Source: JBDFMH01 sp047238125
GTDB lineage: Bacteria > Pseudomonadota > Alphaproteobacteria > Sphingomonadales > Sphingomonadaceae
Assembly (NCBI RefSeq): GCF_047238125.1
Contig: NZ_JBDFMH010000001.1
Location: 2,728,001 to 2,792,000, forward strand
DNA: 64,000 bases
Reading direction: 5' to 3'
The position numbers were made by a program, and so were the translations under genes. The notes under the pieces are model-generated. The model was not told the DNA's origin. It worked only from the letters and a program-made list of their open reading frames with translations, and did no database searches. Of this stretch, positions 18,252-27,773 are shown piece by piece; positions within the stretch are counted from its first letter, which is position 1; each line of letters begins with the position of its first letter.

Positions 18252-21200
18252 ATGGCCATTCGTTCGCGCAAGCCCGGTCTTACCGAAAACACTCCTCCCT
18301 ACGATAACGAGCAGATCGGCGGCGACGGGAACGACAGCTTCGTCGGCGGCGCTGGCAAAGATCACCTGGTCGGCAATGGCGGCGACGATTTCCTCCGCGG
18401 CAATAATGGCGACGACCGGCTCGAGGGCGGCAGCGGCCTGGATCAGCTGCGCGGCGGCGCGGGCGCCGACATCCTGGACGGCGGTGCGGACGCGGATTTC
18501 ATGTATGGCGAGGCTGGCGACGACCAGATTTTCGGCGGCGATGGTGATGATTTCCTGCGCGGTGGCGCGGGCGTGGATAGCTTCGACGGAGGAACAGGGT
18601 TCGACAGGATCAGCTTCTTCGAGCCAACCGCCACCCAAGGCGTCGTCGCCGATCTGGCGACGGGTGTGATCAGCAATGATGGGTTCGGCAACGCTGAGAC
18701 GATGACAAGCATCGAAGGTCTCGGAAACACCACCTTCTTCGTGGATACACTGCGCGGCAATGACGGCGACAATCTGCTGCTGGCCAGCAGCGAAGATATC
18801 ATCGAGGGGCGTGCCGGCAACGACATGCTGCAGATGAACGGTTCGGCGACCGGCGGCGGCGTCTATGACGGCGGCGACGGCATCGATCTGCTGCAGATGT
18901 CATCCGGCCTGACCGACGGTACGACCGAATTCCCGCAGGGCGCCTTCGTCAATCTCGGCGCGAACCTGGTGCAGAACGATACTGTCGGCCGCACCGCCAC
19001 CGTGCGCAACATCGAGAACGTCAACGGCACGTTCGGCGACGATACGCTGATCGGCGATGCCAACGACAATGTGCTGCAGGGGTTCGACGGCGACGACGTG
19101 TTGTTCGGCGCGGGCGGCAACAACACCCTGCGCGGCGGGCTGGGGTCGGACGTGCTGCTCGATCTGTTGCCCGGCACCAACGACATCCTCGATGGCGGCG
19201 AGGAGCCCGACGACACCACGACCGGCGTCGATTTCGTAAGCTATGCGGGTTCGCCGATCCCCAATCTGCCGGGCGTGACCGTTTCGCTGGCGCTGCAGGG
19301 CGTCGCGCAGAATACCGGCCGTGGCAGCGACACGCTGATCGATATCGAAGGGCTGGCCGGCACCGCGGTTGCCGATACGCTGACCGGTGATGATCGCGAC
19401 AACGGACTGTTCGGCATGGGCGGCGCCGATACGCTGGATGGTGCCGGCGGCGACGACGTGCTCGTGATCGCGGATGCCAATTCCGTCGTCGACGGCGGTG
19501 CCGGCAACGACATTCTCGGCCTGTGGACCACCTTGTTCTCGTCTTCGGCGATCACCGAAGTCGGCGGCGGCGTCACCATCGATCTGACCATCCAGGGCGT
19601 GCAGGCGACAGGGCAGGGCAATCTCACGCTGCGCAATGTCGAGAATCTGTCGGGTACGCGCTTCAACGACGTGTTCACCGGCACCACGGGCGACAATGCG
19701 ATCGGCGGCAGCCTGGGCGATGATACGCTGAACGGCGGCGACGGCAATGACCTGCTGTTCGGCGATCGCACCTTCGGCTTCGACGAGGAGACGCAGGAAT
19801 TCGGCTTCGTCGAGTTCGTCGAGGTGCCGGCCGGCATCCCCTATCCCGGCGATCCGCGCGGCGACGACATCATCAACGGCGGCGCGGGCGATGATATCAT
19901 CGATGGCGGCGACGGTAGCGACGTCATCGATGGCGGCATCGGCACCGACACGATCCTGCTCGAGGATAGTCCCGACGAATGGGCGATCGCGGCGTATCAG
20001 GGCGGCTATGTTGCCTACAATATCGGCGATGGCGAGGGCGAGGCCGACCTGATCACCAATGTCGAGTTCGTGACGTTCGAACAGGAGAATGACGACAGCG
20101 ACACGCCTGTCACGCTTGCCATCGCGGCGGCGGCGACCTTTACCGCCCAGGTCGGCGATGCCGGCGCGAACGTGCTGACCGGCGGCGCGACCAGCAACCT
20201 GCTGGTGGGCCTCGAAGGCAATGACACGCTGACCGGCGGCGACGCGCGCGATGCGCTCGACGGCGGCGAAGGCGACGATGTCATCGTCGGCAATGGCGGC
20301 GATGATGGCATTCGCGGTGACGATGGCAACGATACGCTGGACGGCGGCGCCGGCAACGACGAGATCGAAGCCGGCGACGGCAATGACGTCGCGCTCGGCG
20401 GCGATGGCGATGACACGTTGATCGGCAATTTTGGCAACGATATCCTGGGCGGCGGCGCCGGCTTCGATCTGATCGACGGCGGCGACGGGATCGATCGCGC
20501 GGATCTCGGCGGCGTGCTCGCAACCCAGGCCGTATTGGTGGATATGGCCACGAACAGCGCCGCCAATGATGGCTTCGGCACGACCGACTTCTTCTTCGCG
20601 GTCGAGAATGTCAGCGGCAGCACGCGCTTTGCGGATACGGTGCTGGGCGATGCCGGTGCCAATCAGCTCGCCGCCGACAGCGGTGATACGATCGATGGCC
20701 GCGATGGCAATGATGTACTGGTCGTCGGCGGGTCTGCCGCAGGCGGCGGCACGATCACCGGCGGCAACGGGTTCGACACCGTAGTGGCGACCGGATCCCG
20801 CATCGCCGATGTCGACGGCAACGGCACGTACGAAATCCAGGCTGCGACCGGCGGCGTTACGATCGACTTGGGCCAGCAGCGCATCCTGGATGATGGCTTC
20901 GGCAATCAGGCGAACCTGGTGCTGGTCGAAGGTGCGGTCGGCAGCGCGCGGAACGACGTTCTGATCAGTGGCGCGGCGGGCAACAATCTGACCGGCGGGC
21001 TCGGCAACGATCAGCTGATCGGCAATGGCGGCAACGACACGCTGAACGGCGGCGCGGGCGAGGATTTCCTAGACGGCGGCACCGAAACCGACACCGCGTT
21101 CTACGAGGGGACGTCTGCGCGCTATGCAATCACGCAGACCGCGACCGCCGGCACCTATCTGGTCGGTGATCGCCAGACCGGCGAGGTCGATACGCTGGTC

Positions 21201-24200
21201 AATGTCGAGCAGATCCGCTTCAGCGACGGCCAGGTGTTCGCGATCGGTGCGCTGGCCATCAATCGCCTGGAAGTGACGAGCGCGACCGGGCCGAACATCG
21301 TCGGCACCAGCGCGGCGGATTTCATCATCGGCGATGAGCGCAACAATACGCTGCGTGGGCAAGGCGGGGACGATTTCATCATCGGCCGCGGCAATCCGGC
21401 CGGCACGTTCAACATCGACAATATCCAGGGCGGCGCCGGCAACGACACGCTGGTCGGCGGCGCTGGCGATGATCTGATGCGCGGCAACGAGGGTGTAGAT
21501 CGCTTCTTCGGGGGTGAAGGCTCCGATCGGGTTAGCTTCTTCGAGGTCACGGCCACGCAGGGCGTGGTCGCCAACCTGGCGACCGGCATCATCTCGAACG
21601 ACGGGTTCGGCAATGTCGAACTGATGTCGTCGATCGAAGGGCTGGGCGGGTCGACCCGCTTTGCGGACAGTTTCACGGGTGACGATAATGCGAACCTGCT
21701 GCTCGTCGACTCCGCCGATACCGCGATCGGCGCCGGCGGCGACGATCAATTCCAGAGTTCCGGCTCGCTGACCGGGGGCGGCCTGATCGATGGTGGTGAC
21801 GGCTTCGACGTGATCAATGCCATCACCATCGATCGGCAGCTCGACAGCGACGGCGATGGCATCGCGGACAGCGAGAACGCCCAGGCCGGCGTGGTCGTCG
21901 ATCTCCGCGATGGCTTCCTGATCGATGGCTTCGGCAACACCCAGACGCTCGTCAGCGTCGAAGGCACCGGCGGTTCTGGTCTGAACGACACGCTGCGCGG
22001 CACCGATGCTGCGAACCTGTTCTATTTCTCCGCCGGCACGGATACGATCGATGGCCGCGGCGGCACCGATACGCTGCAGATAGGGCTGGCGCGCGCCGAC
22101 ATCGTCGTTCGCCGTGTCGATGGCGGCTACACGATTGCCGAGAGTGGCGGCAGCATCACGACCGTGTTCAACGTGGAGACCGTGCGCACCACCGATGGCG
22201 AGTTCGCGATCGATAGCCTGGTCGCTCCGGCATCCACCACGCCAACCGAAGGCGACGACGTGCTGACCGGCACGGCCGGCGACGATGTGATCGACGGCCT
22301 GGGCGGGAATGACACGATCAATGGGCTCGGCGGCAACGACCAGCTGTTCGGCGGGGCCGGCATCGATACGATCGACGGCGGCGACGGCAATGATTTCCTG
22401 GTGGGCGGTGCCGGCGCGGACACGATCAGTGGCGGCAGCGGCGACGATACGCTGACGATGACGGTCGGCCTCGACACCGACAGCTTCGATCTGGGGACCG
22501 GCAGCGACATCGCCAATCTGTCCGGCGCTGCGCTGATCCGGCTGACCTTCACCTCAAGCGAGGTGGGCAACGGCAGCGCGCTCGATTCGAACACCCAGGC
22601 CAATCAGGATGGCGGTCTCGCGGTTCGCATCCAGGCCGCTTTCAACAGCGATTCTCTCATGGGCCCTCCCAGCCGCGGCGATGACGAGGGCATCGAATAT
22701 GTGGCGGGCAGCGGCACGAAGTTCGACGTGCGCGACCTGCCGAGCGGAACCCAGCGCGGCGATCAGTTCGATCGCGCTTTCCTTGGCACGGCGGGCGACG
22801 ATCTCTACACCGCCACAGCCGGCGCATTGACCTATGCCAACCTCGGCGCGGGCAACGACGCGGCCAGTGGCAGTGCGTTCGCCGACACGCTGGTCGGCGG
22901 GATCGGCAACGACACGCTGGCCGGCAATGACGGCATCGATGTGCTGCTGGGCGGCGATGGCAACGACGTCCTCGACGGCGGGCTCGGCGACGACCTGATC
23001 ACCGGCGGCGCGGGCATCGACATCGTCAATTACGACGTCGCGACCGGCGGGGCCGATCGCATCGATACCGGCACCAGCCTCGATTTCGTCAACGTCATCA
23101 CGCTGTCCGCGGCGGAGACCCGCCTCACCTTCACCTCGAACGAGGTCGGCAACGGCAACATCAGCGAAAGCGGCACCCAGGCCAATCAGGATGGCGGCTT
23201 CGCGGTCCGCATCCAGGCCGAGGATTCAGCTGGCAACCTGACTGGCGCGATCGCGCGCGGCGACGACGAGGGCGTGATCTATACCGCCACCGCCGGCTCC
23301 ACGCTCGAAGTCCGCGACACGCCGTCGGGCATCTCGCGCGGCTCGTTCCGCAGCGTCTGGCTCGGCACCAATGCCGATGAGACGCTGACCGTGGGCAACA
23401 GCTTCTTCAACGAGAATTACTACATCAACGGCGGCCAGGGCGTCGACATCATCACCGGCGGCAACGGCAACGACTTCCTGGTCGGCGCGGCAGGCGACGA
23501 CGTGCTGAACGGCGGCGAAGGCCAGAACAACTATATCGGCGGCGCCGGCAACGACATCATCAACGGCGGCACCGGCCAGGACCGGGTGTTCATCAATCCC
23601 GAGTTCGAGGGCGGCGATACCATCAATCTCGGCACCAACCCGGCAGATGCGGTCGATATCGTCAATGTGCAGGGCGCCGCGACCGAATATCGGCTCACCT
23701 TCACGTCGGCCGAAGTCGGCAACGGCAATGCCAATGACAGCGGCGCGCTGGCCAATCAGGATGGCGGCCTCGCCATCAGGCTGCAGCGCGAGGATGCGAA
23801 CGGAAATCTGGTCGGCGCGGTGACGCGGATCGATGACGAGGGGATCGTCATCAATTCGCCTCTGGCCTCGGCCGGGTTCGACGTGCGCGATCTCGTCTCC
23901 GGCGTATCCCGCGGCGTCTTCAGCTTGGTCTATCTCGGCACCGCCGCCGACGACTTCAACATCGCGCCCAGCACGCTGCGCAGCCAGTATATGAACGGCG
24001 GTCTGGGCAATGACACGCTGACCGGTGCGACGATCGACGATTTCCTGGTGGGCGGCGCGGGCAACGATGTGCTGAGCGGGCTCGGCGGCAACGACCAGTT
24101 CCTGGGCGGCACCGGCAACGACACGATCGATGGCGGCGACGGCACGGCCGACGTGGCGATCTATGTCGGCAATCGTGCGAACTTCACCGTCGCGGTCGCC

Positions 24201-27200
24201 GGTGCGGGCTATACCGTCACCAACCTCGCGGACGGGTCGGTCGATACGCTCGCCAATATCGAGCGAGTGCGCTTCGACGACGGCGAGTTCGACGTCGCCA
24301 CGCTGCCGCCGGCCGGCCCAACCCAGGGCGATGACGTGCTGGTCGGCACCGAGGGCGACGATACGATCGACGGCCTCGGCGGCAATGACAGCATCAGCGG
24401 TCTCGGCGGCAACGATACGCTGATCGGGGGTGCCGGCAACGACACGCTGGATGGCGGCGACGGCAACGATCGTCTCGAAGGTGGCACCGGCGACGATATT
24501 CTGAACGGCGGCACCGGCGATGATGTCGCGGTGTATGAAGTGGGTACCGGCGGCGCGGACCGCATCAATCTCGGCACCGGGCTCGATGTCGTCGGCATCG
24601 TCAACAACATGCCCGGCACCGAGACGCGGATCACCTTCACCTCCGGCCAGGTCGGCAACGGCAACGCCAATGACAGCAACAACCAGGCGAACCAGGATGG
24701 TGGCCTGGCGGTGCGCATCCAGGCCGAGGATGCCAGCGGGAACCTGACCGGGCCGGTGGCGCGGGCCGATGACGAGGGCATCATCTTCAACGCCGTGCCG
24801 GGCGGCACGCTGGACGTGCGCGATCTCGTCAGCGGGGCGGCGCGCGGTTCGTTCGAGAGCGTGTGGCTGGGTACGCAGGATGCCGACACCATCACGCTGC
24901 AGCCGATCTTTGCGGGCCGCAGCTATTATGTGAACGGCGGTCAGGGCAATGACAGCATCACCACCGGCACCGCCAACGACTTCCTGGTCGGCGGCGCGGG
25001 CGATGACGTGCTGAACGGCGGCGAAGGCGACAATGGCTATATCGGCGGCATCGGCGCGGACACGATCACTGGCGGCACCGGGCGCGACAGCGCGACGATC
25101 GCGCAGGCGACCGACATGGGCGACAGCCTCTCGCTAGGCGGCGGGCTCGACTATGTGTTCTTCACCGGAACTCCCGGCCAGCTGCGCATGACCTTCACCT
25201 CCAGCGAGGTGGGCAATGGCAGCACCGACGACAGCGGCACCCAGGCCAACCAGACCGGCGGGCTGGCGGTACGCATCCAGCTGGAAGGCGCCGGCGATAC
25301 GCTGACCGGGCCGGTCACGCGGGCGGACGATGAAGGCATCGTGCTGGTCGCAGCGCTCGGCTCGACGTTCGACGTGCGCGATCTGGTCTCCGGCGTGGCG
25401 CGCGGCGACGGGTTCGAGGTCGTCACGCTCGGCACCTCGGCCGGCGATGTCTATGACAGCAGCGCTTCGCCGCAGCGGTCGCAATATCTGAATGGTGGCC
25501 AGGGTAATGACGTGCTGACCGGCGGCACCGTGGCCGATTTCCTCGTCGGCGGCGCGGGCAGCGATACGCTTTCCGGCGGCACCGGCAATGACAGCTTCAT
25601 CGGTGGCGCTGGCGACGACACCATCTCCGGCGGCATCGGCAACGATACCGCGATCGTGAACGTGGCCAATGACGGGGCGGATGCGGTCGATCTGGGCGAC
25701 GGCAGCGATATCGTGCAGGTTTCCGGCGCGGCGCAGGTGCGCATCACCTTTACTTCGGCCGAGGTCGGCAACGGCACCGCGCTGGATGGCGGTACGCTTG
25801 CCAACCAGGATGGCGGGCTCGCGGTGCGGCTGCAGGGCGAGGATGGCGCGGACGGGCTGATCGGTGCGGTCGGCCGCTATGACGATGAAGGCATCACCTT
25901 CGTCGCTGCAGCGGGCACCACCTTCGATGTGCGCGATCTCGTCTCGGGCGTCGCTCGCGGCAGCGCGTTCCAGGTCGTGGTGCTCGGCACTGCGGCGGCC
26001 GATGCGTTGGTCGCCGCCAACACGGCCAGCGCCTATTATTTCAACGGCGGCGCGGGCAACGACACCATCACCGGTGGCCGTGCGGCCGATTTCCTGGTCG
26101 GCGGATCGGGTAACGACGTGCTGAACGGCGATCTCGGCGACGACCAGTTCCTGGGCGGGGCCGGCACCGACCGCATCAATGGCGGCGAGGGCAACGATAC
26201 GCTCGACGGTGGTGCGGACGCCGACTTCCTGGCCGGCGGCAATGGCGATGATCTCTACATCACCGAAGGCAGCGAGCAGCTGATCGAACTGGCCGGCGGC
26301 GGGATCGATACCGTCTCCGCCAGCGTCAGCTACACGCTGGTCGCCAATTTCGAGAATCTGATCCTGACCGGTGCGGCGACGCAGGGCGACGGCAATGGCG
26401 ATGCCAACGTCATCACCGGCAACGGCAATGCCAATTTGCTGCGCGGCCAGGGCGGTAACGACACACTGATCGGTGCGGGCGGCAACGATACGCTGCAGGG
26501 CGGTGACGGCAATGATCTGCTCGACGGCGGCGATGGCAATGATCTGCTGGATGGTGGCATCGGCGGCGACCGGATGATCGGCGGCGCGGGCGACGACCTG
26601 TTCTATGTCGACAATCTCGCCGATGTCGTGGTCGAGGCGATCGGCGGCGGCACCAACGACCGGGTCATCGCTTCGGTCAGCTACACGCTGACCGGCGAAG
26701 TGGAAGTGCTGACGCTGACCGGCAGTGCACTCAACGGCTTCGGCAGCGAGACCGCCAACACCATCAACGGCACCGAGGCGGCCAATGCGCTGAATGGCAA
26801 TGGCGGCAACGACGTGCTGGTCGGCAACGGCGGCAACGATGTGCTGAACGGCGGCGATGGCAGTGATCTGCTGCGCGGTGGCGAGGGCAACGACACGCTC
26901 GACGGTGGCACCGGTGCCGATACGCTCGTCGGCGGCAATGGCGACGACCTCTATTATATCGACAATGCGGCCGATGCGATCGCCGAAGCGGCCGGCGGCG
27001 GCACCGATCGCGCGGTCGTGTCGGTCAACTACACGCTGGGCCGCGAAGTGGAGACGGGGATCATCGCCGGTACGGCGGATATCGCGCTGACCGGCAATGC
27101 AATCGCCAATACGCTCAACGGCAACAGTGGCGCCAACATCATCCGCGGTGGCGATGGTGCGGATACCATCTTGGGCAATGACGGCGCGGATCAGTTGTTC

Positions 27201-27617
27201 GGCGATGCCGGTGATGATTTCCTGCGTGGCGGCACTGGCGACGATCTGCTCGTCGGCGGGCTCGGCGTCGATCAGCAGCAGGGTGGCACCGGCGCGGATC
27301 GGTTCCGGCTTGCGACGCTGGCCGATAGCGGTCCCGTGTTCGCGACCGCGGATCGGATATCGGATTTCAGTCGCGCGGAAGGCGATCGGATCGATGTCTC
27401 GGCGATCGACGCCAACGGCCCGGGGCCGGGTGACACCAGCTTCACCTTCATCGGCGCGGCGGCGTTCAGCGGCACTGGGGGCGAGCTGCGCGTCCAGGCC
27501 AGCGGCACCAACCAGTTCGTGTTCGGGGACGTCAACGGCGATGCGGTGGCCGATTTCATGCTGGTCGTGGCCGCCCAGGGCAATACGCCGCTGATCGCGA
27601 CCGACTTCATTCTCTGA
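18252..27617 (+). CDS. giant RTX calcium-binding protein, 3121 aa, mosaic of several repeated modules
   Basis: The largest gene of the window, acidic and glycine/aspartate-rich, with almost no cysteine. The N-terminus (MAIRSRKPGLTENTPPYD) is not a signal peptide and RTX blades start near residue 23. Three TQGVV...NDGFGN modules lie at about residues 128, 758 and 1102. Four segments of the type Y.V.....G..DTL.N[VI]E..RF.DG separate parts. Six copies of the TFTS module of the preceding protein follow, with landmarks at residues 1431, 1625, 1815, 2127, 2313 and 2498. The tail is RTX plus a serralysin-type C-terminal domain (ADRISDFSRAEGDRIDVS) ending ATDFIL. ATG 18252 has GGAGG 11 bases upstream. 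Predicted type I secretion substrate; role as adhesin or surface layer is inference. Confidence 0.9.
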   Translation: MAIRSRKPGLTENTPPYDNEQIGGDGNDSFVGGAGKDHLVGNGGDDFLRGNNGDDRLEGGSGLDQLRGGAGADILDGGADADFMYGEAGDDQIFGGDGDDFLRGGAGVDSFDGGTGFDRISFFEPTATQGVVADLATGVISNDGFGNAETMTSIEGLGNTTFFVDTLRGNDGDNLLLASSEDIIEGRAGNDMLQMNGSATGGGVYDGGDGIDLLQMSSGLTDGTTEFPQGAFVNLGANLVQNDTVGRTATVRNIENVNGTFGDDTLIGDANDNVLQGFDGDDVLFGAGGNNTLRGGLGSDVLLDLLPGTNDILDGGEEPDDTTTGVDFVSYAGSPIPNLPGVTVSLALQGVAQNTGRGSDTLIDIEGLAGTAVADTLTGDDRDNGLFGMGGADTLDGAGGDDVLVIADANSVVDGGAGNDILGLWTTLFSSSAITEVGGGVTIDLTIQGVQATGQGNLTLRNVENLSGTRFNDVFTGTTGDNAIGGSLGDDTLNGGDGNDLLFGDRTFGFDEETQEFGFVEFVEVPAGIPYPGDPRGDDIINGGAGDDIIDGGDGSDVIDGGIGTDTILLEDSPDEWAIAAYQGGYVAYNIGDGEGEADLITNVEFVTFEQENDDSDTPVTLAIAAAATFTAQVGDAGANVLTGGATSNLLVGLEGNDTLTGGDARDALDGGEGDDVIVGNGGDDGIRGDDGNDTLDGGAGNDEIEAGDGNDVALGGDGDDTLIGNFGNDILGGGAGFDLIDGGDGIDRADLGGVLATQAVLVDMATNSAANDGFGTTDFFFAVENVSGSTRFADTVLGDAGANQLAADSGDTIDGRDGNDVLVVGGSAAGGGTITGGNGFDTVVATGSRIADVDGNGTYEIQAATGGVTIDLGQQRILDDGFGNQANLVLVEGAVGSARNDVLISGAAGNNLTGGLGNDQLIGNGGNDTLNGGAGEDFLDGGTETDTAFYEGTSARYAITQTATAGTYLVGDRQTGEVDTLVNVEQIRFSDGQVFAIGALAINRLEVTSATGPNIVGTSAADFIIGDERNNTLRGQGGDDFIIGRGNPAGTFNIDNIQGGAGNDTLVGGAGDDLMRGNEGVDRFFGGEGSDRVSFFEVTATQGVVANLATGIISNDGFGNVELMSSIEGLGGSTRFADSFTGDDNANLLLVDSADTAIGAGGDDQFQSSGSLTGGGLIDGGDGFDVINAITIDRQLDSDGDGIADSENAQAGVVVDLRDGFLIDGFGNTQTLVSVEGTGGSGLNDTLRGTDAANLFYFSAGTDTIDGRGGTDTLQIGLARADIVVRRVDGGYTIAESGGSITTVFNVETVRTTDGEFAIDSLVAPASTTPTEGDDVLTGTAGDDVIDGLGGNDTINGLGGNDQLFGGAGIDTIDGGDGNDFLVGGAGADTISGGSGDDTLTMTVGLDTDSFDLGTGSDIANLSGAALIRLTFTSSEVGNGSALDSNTQANQDGGLAVRIQAAFNSDSLMGPPSRGDDEGIEYVAGSGTKFDVRDLPSGTQRGDQFDRAFLGTAGDDLYTATAGALTYANLGAGNDAASGSAFADTLVGGIGNDTLAGNDGIDVLLGGDGNDVLDGGLGDDLITGGAGIDIVNYDVATGGADRIDTGTSLDFVNVITLSAAETRLTFTSNEVGNGNISESGTQANQDGGFAVRIQAEDSAGNLTGAIARGDDEGVIYTATAGSTLEVRDTPSGISRGSFRSVWLGTNADETLTVGNSFFNENYYINGGQGVDIITGGNGNDFLVGAAGDDVLNGGEGQNNYIGGAGNDIINGGTGQDRVFINPEFEGGDTINLGTNPADAVDIVNVQGAATEYRLTFTSAEVGNGNANDSGALANQDGGLAIRLQREDANGNLVGAVTRIDDEGIVINSPLASAGFDVRDLVSGVSRGVFSLVYLGTAADDFNIAPSTLRSQYMNGGLGNDTLTGATIDDFLVGGAGNDVLSGLGGNDQFLGGTGNDTIDGGDGTADVAIYVGNRANFTVAVAGAGYTVTNLADGSVDTLANIERVRFDDGEFDVATLPPAGPTQGDDVLVGTEGDDTIDGLGGNDSISGLGGNDTLIGGAGNDTLDGGDGNDRLEGGTGDDILNGGTGDDVAVYEVGTGGADRINLGTGLDVVGIVNNMPGTETRITFTSGQVGNGNANDSNNQANQDGGLAVRIQAEDASGNLTGPVARADDEGIIFNAVPGGTLDVRDLVSGAARGSFESVWLGTQDADTITLQPIFAGRSYYVNGGQGNDSITTGTANDFLVGGAGDDVLNGGEGDNGYIGGIGADTITGGTGRDSATIAQATDMGDSLSLGGGLDYVFFTGTPGQLRMTFTSSEVGNGSTDDSGTQANQTGGLAVRIQLEGAGDTLTGPVTRADDEGIVLVAALGSTFDVRDLVSGVARGDGFEVVTLGTSAGDVYDSSASPQRSQYLNGGQGNDVLTGGTVADFLVGGAGSDTLSGGTGNDSFIGGAGDDTISGGIGNDTAIVNVANDGADAVDLGDGSDIVQVSGAAQVRITFTSAEVGNGTALDGGTLANQDGGLAVRLQGEDGADGLIGAVGRYDDEGITFVAAAGTTFDVRDLVSGVARGSAFQVVVLGTAAADALVAANTASAYYFNGGAGNDTITGGRAADFLVGGSGNDVLNGDLGDDQFLGGAGTDRINGGEGNDTLDGGADADFLAGGNGDDLYITEGSEQLIELAGGGIDTVSASVSYTLVANFENLILTGAATQGDGNGDANVITGNGNANLLRGQGGNDTLIGAGGNDTLQGGDGNDLLDGGDGNDLLDGGIGGDRMIGGAGDDLFYVDNLADVVVEAIGGGTNDRVIASVSYTLTGEVEVLTLTGSALNGFGSETANTINGTEAANALNGNGGNDVLVGNGGNDVLNGGDGSDLLRGGEGNDTLDGGTGADTLVGGNGDDLYYIDNAADAIAEAAGGGTDRAVVSVNYTLGREVETGIIAGTADIALTGNAIANTLNGNSGANIIRGGDGADTILGNDGADQLFGDAGDDFLRGGTGDDLLVGGLGVDQQQGGTGADRFRLATLADSGPVFATADRISDFSRAEGDRIDVSAIDANGPGPGDTSFTFIGAAAFSGTGGELRVQASGTNQFVFGDVNGDAVADFMLVVAAQGNTPLIATDFIL
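18600..21760 (+). repeat. three dispersed copies of a second module (TQGVV/NDGFGN type)
   Basis: Landmark codons for TQ[GA]V[VL] fall at 18633, 20523 and 21555. Each copy continues as a short beta-rich stretch with NDGFG, then an [IV]E.[LV]..[ST][T].F.D[TS]..G[DN]..[AD]N.L segment, which leads back into RTX blades. A related half-module (VDLG or VDLRDG ... DGFGN ... LV.VEG) occurs near 20850-20940 and 21890-21970. Segments of this kind are known in large RTX proteins; I cannot name the family. Confidence 0.7.
22430..26060 (+). repeat. six copies of the TFTS/ANQDGG/DVRD module in the second RTX gene
   Basis: The landmark codon before TFTS occurs at 22542, 23124, 23694, 24630, 25188 and 25743, giving spacings of 582, 570, 936, 558 and 555 bases. 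The copies are more divergent than those in the first RTX gene: two have GSF or GVF in place of RGD.F, and one has ANQTGG in place of ANQDGG. The [LIM]TFTS, VGNG and DDEG cores are kept in all six. Confidence 0.85.
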
Positions 27618-27639
27618 TCCCGCAACAGGGGGTGCTGGC

Positions 27640-27665
27640 GGGGATCGGGCTTCGGCCCGGTCCCC
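27640..27665 (+). terminator. probable terminator after giant RTX gene
   Basis: An 11-base stem (GGGGATCGGGC with GCCCGGTCCCC, one G-T wobble) is capped by a TTCG tetraloop, 22 bases after the stop codon. The downstream run is only moderately T-rich (GTCTTCGTTTCG), so termination may be incomplete. Confidence 0.7.
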
Positions 27666-27773
27666 GTCTTCGTTTCGTAATCTTTTCGCCGCTGTGGCGT
27701 CATGCTGCCGCAACTGTCGTGTCGCGAAGCGCCGATAGCCGCTGATCCGAACTATCGATCAGGGGAAGACGGC

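Noticed and set aside
14300..27600. A CRISPR array or other DNA-level repeat in the RTX region
   Set aside because: Repeats are in frame, code for GGxGxDxxx blades or domain modules and vary at third positions; there are no short identical repeats with equal spacers.
25134..27713. A very long open frame on the minus strand opposite the giant RTX gene
   Set aside because: It is the mirror of the repetitive GGC/GAC-rich plus-strand code; its product is low-complexity and has no recognisable fold, while the plus strand reads as clean RTX.
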